Shown here one piece after another: positions 55,556 to 64,000 of a stretch of DNA of 64,000 nt. The notes beneath the pieces were generated by a model, which had not been told where the DNA came from, made no database searches, and saw nothing but the letters and a program-made list of their open reading frames with translations. Every line of letters starts with the position of its first letter. Positions within the stretch are counted from its first letter, which is position 1. This DNA comes from Coxiella endosymbiont of Amblyomma nuttalli (GTDB taxonomy: Bacteria > Pseudomonadota > Gammaproteobacteria > Coxiellales > Coxiellaceae). The DNA lies in the NCBI RefSeq assembly GCF_018107685.1, contig NZ_CP064834.1, positions 124,001-188,000 of the forward strand, given 5' to 3'. The position numbers and the translations under genes were made by a program.

Positions 55556-57075
55556 TGGCATTTGATAATATACCTCTGCTGAGTACACTAATTTGGTTGC
55601 CTATTTTTGGATCTATTCCTGTAGCAATGTTTAATAGAGCAGAGCGAGCTAATCGAGCACGTGTGCTAGCTCTGTTGATCGCGTTAGTTTCTCTCATGTT
55701 CTGTATCCCGTTGTATGTCACCTTCGATACAACTACTGCAGCAATGCAATTCACAGAACATTTTAATTGGATTCCAATATTGAAAATAAACTACGACATC
55801 GGTGTTGATGGTATTTCCATGCCACTTATTTTGTTGACTTGTTTTACGACCTTCTTGGTGATTTTAGCTTCTTGGAAGATGGTTAAAAAGAAAGTAGGGT
55901 ACTATCTAGCTATTTTTCTGGTAATGCAAGGAACGATTATTGGGGCATTTTCATCCTTAGATGCGATGTTATTTTATTTCTTTTGGGAAGCAATGTTAAT
56001 TCCAATGTACTTGAGTATTGGTATTTGGGGAATGGAAAAGCGCTCGTATGCTGCGATTAAATTTTTCCTGTATAATTTTTTAGGATCTGGACTGTTATTA
56101 ATCTCTTTATTGTATTTGCACATCCACTCAGGAAGTTTTTATATCCTGAGTTATTATCATCTACATATGAGTATAGCTATCCAGATTTTGGTTTTCCTAG
56201 GTTTTTTAATCTCATTTGCGATCAAAGTACCAATGTGGCCATTTCATACGTGGTTACTTGATACACACACCGAGGCACCGATAGGTGGTTCTGTCGTACT
56301 GGCAACTTTAATGTTGAAATTGGGTAGCTATGGATTCTTACGATTTAGCTTGCCTATTATACCTGATGCTAGCAATTATTTAGATTGGCTTATGATTGTT
56401 CTCTCACTTGTTGCTATTATATATATTGGATTTATTGCGATTGCACAAACCGATATGAAAAAATTAGTTGCGTATTCATCAGTAGCACACATGGGATTTG
56501 TTACATTAGGTGCGTTTATGCTGTTTGTGATTGTAGCACACACAGGAAGTAGAAAAGACGCATATTTAAGTTTAGAAGGTGCAATGATGCAAGTCATTTC
56601 ACATTCTTTTAGTGCTGGTGCGATGTTTTTAGGGTTTAGTATGCTGTATCAACAATTGCACTCGCGTCATATTCGTGATTTTGGCGGCATTGCCAAAACT
56701 ATGCCTTGTTTTGCTGCCTTTTTTATGGTTTTTGCGATGTCTGATATAGGATTGCCAGGAACTTCCGGATTTGTAGGTGAATTTATGATTCTGCTTAGTA
56801 CATTCAAGGCTAGTTTTTGGGTGACTTTCTTGGCAGCATCTACTTTATTAATTGGAGCTACCTATACCCTATGGATGTATAAACGAGTCTTTTTTGGTCC
56901 CATTACGCACCCTGCGGTGGCGCAGTTAAAAGATATTGATCTGTCAGGTACTGTTATTTTTATTTTATTGGCATCCGCTATCGTGTGGATTGGTATTTAT
57001 CCAAATGCATTATTAAACGTGTTTCATGCATCGATTGATAATTTACTATATGAAGTATTGCAACCTAGATTATAA
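55555..57075 (+). CDS. nuoM: NADH-quinone oxidoreductase subunit M
   Basis: A 506-residue antiporter-like subunit with about 14 helices: FFWEAMLIPMYLSIGIWG (channel Glu), KVPMWPFHTWLLDTHTEAP, KLVAYSSVAHMGFV and PGTSGFVGEF. It forms a proton-pumping half-channel pair between NuoL and NuoN. The start overlaps the nuoL stop by one base (TAATG). Confidence 0.96.
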   Translation: MAFDNIPLLSTLIWLPIFGSIPVAMFNRAERANRARVLALLIALVSLMFCIPLYVTFDTTTAAMQFTEHFNWIPILKINYDIGVDGISMPLILLTCFTTFLVILASWKMVKKKVGYYLAIFLVMQGTIIGAFSSLDAMLFYFFWEAMLIPMYLSIGIWGMEKRSYAAIKFFLYNFLGSGLLLISLLYLHIHSGSFYILSYYHLHMSIAIQILVFLGFLISFAIKVPMWPFHTWLLDTHTEAPIGGSVVLATLMLKLGSYGFLRFSLPIIPDASNYLDWLMIVLSLVAIIYIGFIAIAQTDMKKLVAYSSVAHMGFVTLGAFMLFVIVAHTGSRKDAYLSLEGAMMQVISHSFSAGAMFLGFSMLYQQLHSRHIRDFGGIAKTMPCFAAFFMVFAMSDIGLPGTSGFVGEFMILLSTFKASFWVTFLAASTLLIGATYTLWMYKRVFFGPITHPAVAQLKDIDLSGTVIFILLASAIVWIGIYPNALLNVFHASIDNLLYEVLQPRL

Positions 57076-57086
57076 AGGTAAGCGAC

Positions 57087-58541
57087 ATGTTATTGACATT
57101 AGTTAATTTTATTCCAGTAATTCCTGAGGTGTTTGTACTATTTATGGCGCTTGTAAGCTTAATGGTAGGCATTTTTTTACAACAATATCCTCAAATTTCC
57201 TATTATCTGGCGCAGGTCACTTTAATTATTAGTACCTGGATAACTTGGCATGTATTTGCCTATTTTAATTTTCCAACAGCATGTACGTTTGATAAATTAT
57301 TTGTTGTGGATCGTTTATCCGTTTATTTGAAATTATTTATTTATTTATCCGTGTTTTTTTCTTTTATTTACGCACGTGAATATAACAACGAACGAAAAAT
57401 TTCTGTTACGGAATTTTATTCCTTAGGTTTGTTGTCTTTACTAGGAATGATGATTCTGGTTTCTTCCTGTAATTTGCTAACCCTCTTTTTGGGATTGGAA
57501 TTATTTTCATTACCAATCTACGCTATGGTGGCAATGTATCGTCAAAAAACCCGTTGTCTGGAAGCGAGCATGAAATACTTCATTACCAGTGCAGTTGCTT
57601 CAGGAATGTTACTCTATGGTATATCAATGATTTTTGGTGCCACTAAAAGTTTAGATTTAACCCAAGTTACGCGGGTTATTTCTAGCACATCACTGAATCA
57701 GCATTTAGTATTAATCGTTGGGCTTGTTTTTATAACAGCAGGAGTGGCTTTTAAATTGGGTGCTGCTCCATTTCATATGTGGGTGCCAGATGTATATGAA
57801 GGTGCACCGAGTTCTGTTACCTTATTTATTTCAACGGCACCGAAAATAGCAACTTACGCTATGTTAATTCGATTATTTATGGGCACGATGCCTATTTTAC
57901 AGGTGCAATGGCATGAAATGCTCACTGTTGTCGCCATTTTATCGATGATTATCGGTAACTTTACTGCTATTGTGCAGTCTAATATTAAACGAATGTTAGC
58001 TTACTCATCGATTGCTCATATGGGTTACATGTTATTAGGTGTCTTGTGTGGTACGCGTGAAGGTTATGCCGCTGGGATGTTTTATATTATAACTTATAGC
58101 CTGATGAGTATTGGTGCTTTTGGTATGATCACTTTAATGAGTCACGATAATTTCGAAGCTGAAAGTATTAGGGATTTTGCAGGATTAAACAATCGCAATC
58201 CATGGTTAGCTTTTATGATGATGCTTATTTTATTTTCTTTAGCAGGAGTTCCTCCTTTAGTAGGATTTATCGCTAAGGTGAATATCTTAGATTCGTTAAT
58301 TCAAGTACATTTAGTATGGTTGGCGGTTCTTGCTGTCTTATTAGCTGCTGTTGGTGTCTATTATTATATTCGTGTGGTTAAGGTCATGTATTTTGAAAAG
58401 ACTTCCTTTCAGTTCAAGCCTATTCAATCTTCACTAGAAATGAAAATTGCTATTTCTCTTAATGGGCTAGCTATTCTTTTTGTTGGGCTTTTTCCAGGCT
58501 GGTTATATACTTTCTCTTATTGGGCTTTTCATTCCGCTTAA
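57087..58541 (+). CDS. nuoN: NADH-quinone oxidoreductase subunit N
   Basis: A 484-residue antiporter-like subunit: LFLGLELFSLPIYAM (channel Glu), FKLGAAPFHMWVPDVYEGAP, KRMLAYSSIAHMGYML and FSLAGVPPLVGFIAK. The last gene of the operon, 11 bases after nuoM with AAGGTAAG as ribosome site. All 14 complex I genes are therefore present with intact motifs. No terminator is obvious after its stop. Confidence 0.96.
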   Translation: MLLTLVNFIPVIPEVFVLFMALVSLMVGIFLQQYPQISYYLAQVTLIISTWITWHVFAYFNFPTACTFDKLFVVDRLSVYLKLFIYLSVFFSFIYAREYNNERKISVTEFYSLGLLSLLGMMILVSSCNLLTLFLGLELFSLPIYAMVAMYRQKTRCLEASMKYFITSAVASGMLLYGISMIFGATKSLDLTQVTRVISSTSLNQHLVLIVGLVFITAGVAFKLGAAPFHMWVPDVYEGAPSSVTLFISTAPKIATYAMLIRLFMGTMPILQVQWHEMLTVVAILSMIIGNFTAIVQSNIKRMLAYSSIAHMGYMLLGVLCGTREGYAAGMFYIITYSLMSIGAFGMITLMSHDNFEAESIRDFAGLNNRNPWLAFMMMLILFSLAGVPPLVGFIAKVNILDSLIQVHLVWLAVLAVLLAAVGVYYYIRVVKVMYFEKTSFQFKPIQSSLEMKIAISLNGLAILFVGLFPGWLYTFSYWAFHSA

Positions 58542-59800
58542 GTGTTCCTCATTATTGAGCGGCGAGGGATATACTATTATTTAGTGCACATGGTGGTAAT
58601 CGTCTGTATATATTTTTCTAAATACCGATTCGACTACTACATTGCTGAATTAAATCAGTATCATGCCTTTTCAAAATGTAAAGAAGAGCTTTATCAAATT
58701 TATGGATTTGTAGCGTTTATAACTTATACGTTGGGCAAATATTTTTGCTTTGTTTCTATGTATTGAGATACCAATTGCGGTTGGTAATATCGACTTCAGT
58801 GATGGTGCGTTTTTTAAATAAACGATCTCAATTATTTTCTTTTTGCTTGTTGTTTAGAATTTTCATTAGTGCTTCAATTAAAGTGATTTCGAAACATTGC
58901 TTACACTTGATTAATCAAGGCAATTAATGAATTTTTATACTTACGAATTTTTACTCAGTGAGTATTTATCTCATATTATAAAAGTGAAGATCGATAATGA
59001 AGTTAATTGGGCATGTAACTAAATCGTAACAACAATAATAAACTGGTAAAAATGAATGTAGAATACAGAAGGTGGTGTAAGAGGCATCAGATCATGTCGC
59101 ATAAAATATTTTAAAGCTTCTTCACAAGAAGAAAATATCTAAATAAATTCAATAAATAACAGCAACAACAAAAAATAGATAGATAGAGCAAAGTAAGTGC
59201 TACTTTTCGGAAGCGTAGGCAACATAACAACTTTTATAATCTAACCGCAAGGCTATAAGACAAGTAGTACAGACATTGAAAAAGTGTGTAATAACTTTGG
59301 TTGCAGTATAGGTTCGAGAATCATATAAGAAATAAAAACACGAAGTATTTAAATGTTGTGAGTGAGTTTGGTTATAAAAGCCGATTGGATAAGGTGATAA
59401 TTTGTAACTGTAGTTGCATCAATTTAAAACCAATCATCTCAGTTACCAAAGCATACTTAGTTCCGAAGAAAGTATTTGTCAAAGCTGTAAAGGAATCCGG
59501 GAGTCTGCTAGTTTTTACTGCCGATAAGCAGGGCAAGTCAATGAACAGAGTTTGAAGCAGCAGATACTAAAAATCCAAAACTGATAGGTTCACGATAATT
59601 TGTGAAATGCTTGAAAATGAAAAGAATATTGGAATACATCGATCAAAAGATAAGATTGTAACGTTCTTAATCGAACTGAATAGAAATAGTTTTAGAATCA
59701 AAATCATAGAATTAAATTAATAAAATCAAATTAGAGATCATATTGAAGCTGGTTATTAACAAAAAAGTTAAATAAAAAGATTTCATCAAAAATTGTTTTT

Positions 59801-59821
59801 CCTTCTTCCTTCTTCCTTCTT
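59801..59821. repeat. Heptanucleotide tandem repeat (CCTTCTT)3
   Basis: Three exact head-to-tail copies of CCTTCTT, flanked by T and C runs. A short simple-sequence tract prone to slippage, inside a spacer with no gene for it to switch. Confidence 0.9.
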
Positions 59822-60432
59822 CCCTTTGCGTAAAAATTATCTTAAAACTAGCCATGAACATACCTGTGTTCGAGAATGGAATACTTGTGCCACATTCTAT
59901 AAATAAGCAGTCAATTGTTAAAACAGGGAGTGTTAAGACAAGGAGTGTTTTAAAAGAAAACGCTAATAGAAAAGCGATACCACTTATACAATAGCAAAGA
60001 ACAAAAGGTGATATTCTAATAATCTTCGTGTGTTAGCTTGTTTGTTTCAGAAAACAACAATATCTCAATAAAATAAAATAGCACTGAGATTACCTATTAC
60101 GTAGTAACTGAAAAATGAAACAACGAAAAATTGGATAGCTTAGAAAAAGTATCCGCCGCTTGTAATTTTTTAAAAACCTAATTGATGACATACAATAGAA
60201 TCACAGCCTAACTAACGACATACTCTGTAATTTATAACATGCTGATTATATTGCTAGTTCTGTCTCCATACCATGAGTAAAAGATATTTTCTTTTTGCGT
60301 TATTAATGGATATTACAAAATGGCTAATTCTTCCAAATTAAGTAGTTTAGTTACTCATTGATTGGTTTGATGCATTTTCCCTTTTTCATCTTGACCAAAA
60401 TGAATATTGCTTGCCCTGATGACAATTTAAGC

Positions 60433-60459
60433 TTGTCATGCTATAAATTTATCTATAAT
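60433..60459 (+). promoter_or_regulatory. Candidate promoter for tRNA-fMet and the nusA-infB operon
   Basis: TTGTCA (60433-60438) and a perfect TATAAT (60454-60459), separated by 15 bases, a little short of optimal. A G/C-rich GAAGGGCAC follows at the expected start, about 20 bases before the tRNA, as in stringently controlled stable RNA promoters. Confidence 0.45.
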
Positions 60460-60485
60460 ATGAAGGGCACACGAAAAAGCATTGA

Positions 60486-60562
<77 letters not shown>

Positions 60563-60602
60563 ACTTTGGCTTTTAGGCTCCTGTTGGGATTTCAATGAAT
60601 TC

Positions 60603-60636
60603 AGGGCCTTCTTTGTTTGTGCCCTTTTTTATTTTT
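60603..60636 (+). terminator. Weak terminator-like stem in the rimP leader
   Basis: AGGGC (60603-60607) pairs with GCCCT (60621-60625) and is followed by TTTTT-A-TTTTT. The loop is long and the stem short, so it would be a partial terminator between the tRNA and rimP-nusA-infB. Confidence 0.4.
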
Positions 60637-60646
60637 AGGATGGAAA

Positions 60647-61106
60647 ATGGGTCAAACGCAAGTGCTAAAGCGGATTGTCGCTCCAATCATAAAAATGTTG
60701 CGCTTTGAACTGGTGACTTGTGAACTGCATCACCGCGGTGGCATGAGCACATTACGGATTACAATTGATGGTCCGGATGGTATTAGTTTAGATGATTGTG
60801 CAAAAATTAGTCGACAAGTAGGTGCGGCGCTAGATGTCGCAAACCCTATTAATGGTCCTTATAATTTGGAAGTTTCGTCCCCTGGACTGGATTTTGATTA
60901 CGATTAATTATTATCATCAATTTATAGATAGGAGGATTTGTTAAAATACAGTGCGGATACCGGCGAAAGAAGGTCAGTATTAATTTCGTGGTATTATTTC
61001 CATTGTTATGGATACAATGGTTACATTGAAAATTGATAATGATAGATTGGCAATTGCGTTAAGCGAAGTTGAAAAAGCGAATCTGATAGGGGATTTCAAA
61101 GGCTAA
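60647..61106 (+). pseudogene. rimP: rimP, C-terminal half broken by frameshifts
   Basis: The first 87 codons are intact (MGQTQVLKRIVAPIIKML, later GPYNLEVSSPGLD), the N-terminal domain of the 30S maturation factor RimP. The frame then ends in FDYD-stop at 60905-60907. Downstream, other frames keep the missing part: HYHQF and IDRRIC near 60917; then TMVTLKIDNDRLAIALSEVE, ending KANLIGDFKG and a stop at 61104-61106, matching the RimP SH3-like domain. Two or more indels separate them. A truncated N-terminal domain could still be made. The surviving ATG follows AGGATGGAAA. Confidence 0.88.
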
Positions 61107-61109
61107 AAA

Positions 61110-62615
61110 ATGAATAAAAATATTTTGTTAGTTGTTGATTCAATGTCAAACGAACGCGGTGTGTCGAAAGAGGTTATTTTTGAAGCCATTGAAGCTGCGT
61201 TAGCAACAGTGGCGGCAAAACGTTATAAAGATGCTAATGTAAAAATTCGCGTGGTTATTGATCGAGAGGCAGGTGATTATAAAACATTTCGCTGCTGGAC
61301 AGTCGTTGCAAATACGGATGAGCCACTCGAATTGCCAGATCAGCAAATAACGCTACAACAAGCTCAGGCAATTGATCCCGAGCTTGAAATTGGTGATGTC
61401 ATTGAAGAGCCAATTGAATCAGTGAAATTTGGTCGAATTGCAGCACAACAAGCCAAGCAAGTCATCATTCAAAAAGTTAGAGAAGCCGAACGGGCGAAGA
61501 TTGCTGAACAGTATGCAAAACGATTAGGTGAGCTTGTTGTTGGTGTGGTTAAACGAGTAACACGCGACAACATCATTTTAGACATGGGAGAAAATGCTGA
61601 GGCATTGTTACTACGTGAGGAAATGATTCCAAGAGAAGCTGTGCGAATAAATGATCGTTTGCGTGCTTATTTATATGATGTTCGTCAAGATAAACGTGGC
61701 CCACAATTATTAGTAAGTCGCACACGTGCTCAGTTTTTGATTGAGTTATTTAAGATTGAAGTACCTGAAATTGGTGAAGAAGTGATTGAAATCAAAGGTG
61801 CTGCTCGTGATCCTGGTTCACGTGCCAAAATTGCGGTCAAAACTAATGACGGACGTATCGATCCTATCGGTGCTTGTGTCGGCATGCGTGGCTCGCGTGT
61901 ACAGGCTGTTTCTAATGAATTGGGCGGAGAGCGAATTGATATTGTGTTGTGGGACGATAATCCCGCTCAATTAGTGATTAATGCAATGGCGCCAGCAGAG
62001 GTCCCTTCTATTGTTGTTGATGAAGAATTGCATGTAATGGATATTGCAGTTCCCGAAGAGCAGCTTTCACAAGCGATTGGTCGTAACGGTCAAAATGTTC
62101 GCTTAGCTAGTGAATTAACTGGCTGGACATTAAATGTTATGAGCGAGGCGCAAATGACTCAAAAAAATGAAAAAGAGGTTGGAGGCATTAAGTCTAATTT
62201 TATGGAAAAGCTAGATGTGGATGAAGAAGTGGCCAATGCCTTAGTGGAAGAAGGTTTCATGAGTTTAGAAGATGTGGCCTATGTATCCAAAAAAGAGTTA
62301 CAAAGTGTAGAGGGATTTGATGAGGTTATTGTCACCGAGTTACAACGACGTGCCAGCGATATACTTTTAACGCAGGAAATCGCTAATCAAGAAAAAATAA
62401 GTAAAATTAAACTTGCAGCAGATTTATTGGATGTGCAAGGGATGACAAAAGAATTAGCACTTCAGTTGGCAACGCACGAAGTGCTCACGCGTAACAATTT
62501 GGCGGAAATGTCTGTGGATGACTTAAAAGAAATTATAGAAATTGACGACGAATTTGCTGCTAAATTAATTATGGCGGCGCGAGCCCATTGGTTTGTGGAA
62601 GAAGAAACAAAATAA
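61110..62615 (+). CDS. nusA: Transcription termination/antitermination protein NusA
   Basis: A 501-residue protein with the NusA N-terminal RNA-polymerase-binding domain ([21 protein letters not shown]), an S1 domain (about 135-200), tandem KH domains ([49 protein letters not shown]) and two C-terminal acidic repeats (about 365-425 and 440-500). It modulates pausing and termination and supports rRNA antitermination. The start lies 3 bases after the broken rimP stop. Length is like the E. coli protein. Confidence 0.96.
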   Translation: MNKNILLVVDSMSNERGVSKEVIFEAIEAALATVAAKRYKDANVKIRVVIDREAGDYKTFRCWTVVANTDEPLELPDQQITLQQAQAIDPELEIGDVIEEPIESVKFGRIAAQQAKQVIIQKVREAERAKIAEQYAKRLGELVVGVVKRVTRDNIILDMGENAEALLLREEMIPREAVRINDRLRAYLYDVRQDKRGPQLLVSRTRAQFLIELFKIEVPEIGEEVIEIKGAARDPGSRAKIAVKTNDGRIDPIGACVGMRGSRVQAVSNELGGERIDIVLWDDNPAQLVINAMAPAEVPSIVVDEELHVMDIAVPEEQLSQAIGRNGQNVRLASELTGWTLNVMSEAQMTQKNEKEVGGIKSNFMEKLDVDEEVANALVEEGFMSLEDVAYVSKKELQSVEGFDEVIVTELQRRASDILLTQEIANQEKISKIKLAADLLDVQGMTKELALQLATHEVLTRNNLAEMSVDDLKEIIEIDDEFAAKLIMAARAHWFVEEETK

Positions 62616-62626
62616 GAGCTAAAATT

Positions 62627-64000
62627 GTGGTTGATATGAGTGTAAGACAACTCGCCGATTTAGTACAAATAAGACCGGAACGTCTTTTAGAACAATTAAA
62701 AGAAGCAGGTATTGCAATTACTCATGTTGATCAAACGATTACCGATAATCAAAAACGAAAGTTACTTTTGCATCTAAAAACAGCCCATAATCCGGAATCT
62801 GTAAAGCGTTCAAAAATTATTTTAAAACGCAAAAAATTAAGTGTAGTGAAGTCTGGGAAAAGACGTGTTAATGTTGAAATCCGATCAAAGCGGACATACA
62901 GCAAACCTCTTGAAGAAAAAATAGAAATAAAAGAGGTAGTTTTTCGAAATGTATTGTCATCCCCTTTGGCTGTTACGTCGACAACTAAACTTAAAAAAGA
63001 AGATGCAGCAATAGAGATTACTGAAGAATCGTTGGAATTTAAGGCAAAAAAAACAACTAAAAAAGCCTCTGAGGAAACGAAAAAAAAAGAAACAGTGAAA
63101 AAGGGGATTCGCAAAGAATCGCGTTCACGTTCTCGTAGATCTAAAGAGGATCAATGGGAACGAGAAGAACTTCATATGAGTAAACTTGCTGAGGAACGCC
63201 GACGACGATATAAACCTATAGTAGAATCAGATAAAATCTCATCTCGATTAGAACATGGTTTCGCCAAACCTACTACTCCTATTATTAAAGAAGTGTCACT
63301 CTCTGAATCTATTACAGTATCCGATCTAGCTCAAAAAATGTCCGTAAAAGCAGCGGAGGTTATAAAAATCATGATGAAGATGGGTGTGATAGTAACAATC
63401 AATCAACGCATTGATCAGGAAACCGCTGCGATTGTGGTCGAAGAAATGGGCCACAAGCCAAAACTCGTTAAGGAGGACACCTTAGAAGAAAATTTAGTAG
63501 CTACAGGGACGATAGGAGAAGCTGTTCCACGAGCGCCTGTCGTTACTATTATGGGGCATGTAGATCACGGTAAAACATCATTGTTAGATTATATTCGGCG
63601 TACAAAAGTTACCAGCACTGAAACAGGAGGTATTACGCAGCATATTGGTGCTTATCATGTCGAAACAGATCGAGGCATGATCACTTTCTTAGATACACCA
63701 GGTCATGAGGCATTTACTGCGATGCGTGCCAGGGGTGCTAAGTGCACGGATATCGTGATACTTGTCGTTGCCGCAGATGATGGAGTTATGCCGCAAACGG
63801 TTGAAGCCATTCAGCATGCTCGGGCTGCCAAAGTACCAATAGTGGTTGCTATCAATAAAATGGATAAACCTGAGGCAGATCCTGATAGAATTAAAACCGA
63901 GCTATCAAAACAAAACATCATTCCTGAAGAGTGGGGTGGTGATAACATGTTCCAACTAATTTCTACAAAAACCGGTGATGGTGTGGATGCACTGCTTGAA
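62627..64000 (+). CDS. infB: Translation initiation factor IF-2 (5' part, runs off the window)
   Basis: An open frame of 458 codons reaching the right edge without a stop. It begins [20 protein letters not shown], the IF2 N-terminal subdomain, then a long charged Lys/Glu/Arg linker, a second IF2N domain ([20 protein letters not shown]) and the G domain with GHVDHGKT (from residue 310), [16 protein letters not shown] and NKMD. It brings fMet-tRNA to the 30S subunit. I prefer GTG 62627 because relatives start MADMSVKQL, equivalent to VVDMSVRQL here; ATG 62636 is the alternative. Confidence 0.95.
   Translation, partial: MVDMSVRQLADLVQIRPERLLEQLKEAGIAITHVDQTITDNQKRKLLLHLKTAHNPESVKRSKIILKRKKLSVVKSGKRRVNVEIRSKRTYSKPLEEKIEIKEVVFRNVLSSPLAVTSTTKLKKEDAAIEITEESLEFKAKKTTKKASEETKKKETVKKGIRKESRSRSRRSKEDQWEREELHMSKLAEERRRRYKPIVESDKISSRLEHGFAKPTTPIIKEVSLSESITVSDLAQKMSVKAAEVIKIMMKMGVIVTINQRIDQETAAIVVEEMGHKPKLVKEDTLEENLVATGTIGEAVPRAPVVTIMGHVDHGKTSLLDYIRRTKVTSTETGGITQHIGAYHVETDRGMITFLDTPGHEAFTAMRARGAKCTDIVILVVAADDGVMPQTVEAIQHARAAKVPIVVAINKMDKPEADPDRIKTELSKQNIIPEEWGGDNMFQLISTKTGDGVDALLE

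Larger units (their letters stand above)
58542..60485. other. 1.9-kb spacer between nuoN and tRNA-fMet
   Basis: No intact known gene. Short plus-strand frames (58542-58766, 59301-59555) include protein-like stretches such as KVFVKAVKESGSLLVFTADK near 59470-59525, but I cannot assign them. It also holds a heptanucleotide repeat at 59801-59821 and, at its end, the tRNA promoter. Confidence 0.45.

Noticed and set aside
59300-59330. GGTTCGAGAATC resembling a tRNA T loop
   Set aside because: The T stem does not pair and no other cloverleaf arm is present.
62749-63114. Minus-strand open frame opposite infB
   Set aside because: The plus strand encodes the continuous IF-2 linker; the antisense frame reflects the Lys/Glu-rich repeats.

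Overview
The window looks like part of the chromosome of a gammaproteobacterium undergoing genome reduction, most probably a Coxiella-like (tick-associated) endosymbiont. The evidence is the gene order and protein similarity as I recall them for Coxiella burnetii and Legionella (rhodanese-grxC-secB-gpsA; accA-tilS; lepA-lepB-rnc-era-recO-pdxJ; gatCAB; mreBCD-yhdP; tpiA-secG-tRNA-Leu-nuoA-N; tRNA-fMet-rimP-nusA-infB), the AT-rich composition, and a low coding density. Summing the gaps gives roughly 30% of the window without an intact gene. The species assignment is inference; no search was run.

Layout. 1-8.1 kb: an S9-type peptidase, a Rossmann/DUF2520 protein, a membrane-anchored rhodanese, grxC, a decayed secB, gpsA and trhO. 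8.6-21.7 kb: accA-tilS, then lepA-rnc-recO-pdxJ interleaved with remnants of lepB, era and perhaps acpS, then divergent lpxH and gltX-cysS. 24.5-27.7 kb: gatCAB on the minus strand. 29.8-35.8 kb: mreB-mreC-mreD-yhdP, followed by a decayed tldD. 37.4-37.6 kb: tRNA-Val and tRNA-Asp. 40.6-43.7 kb: ppiD lacking its parvulin domain, tpiA, secG and tRNA-Leu. 43.8-58.5 kb: a complete, apparently intact 14-gene nuo operon (respiratory complex I). 60.5-64 kb: initiator tRNA, broken rimP, nusA, and the 5' part of infB, which runs off the right edge.

What is kept is core metabolism and information processing: translation (gltX, cysS, gatCAB, lepA, infB, tilS, tRNAs), transcription elongation (nusA), lipid and lipid A precursors (accA, gpsA, lpxH), pyridoxal phosphate synthesis (pdxJ), cell shape (mreBCD), one glycolytic enzyme (tpiA) and aerobic energy conservation (nuo). 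What is decaying includes chaperone, secretion and ribosome-assembly functions (secB, lepB, era, rimP) that free-living relatives need. Their remnants keep recognisable motifs in shifted frames, so the decay appears recent.

The long spacers (up to 3 kb) carry many short perfect tandem duplications and a few strong palindromes, but no insertion sequence, CRISPR array or prophage that I can recognise. I did not find a clear new multi-gene system. The most notable signals are a promoter overlapped by a perfect CRP-type palindrome with no protein gene behind it, an in-frame loss of the PpiD catalytic domain, an apparent AUC start codon for mreC, and loss of normally essential genes.
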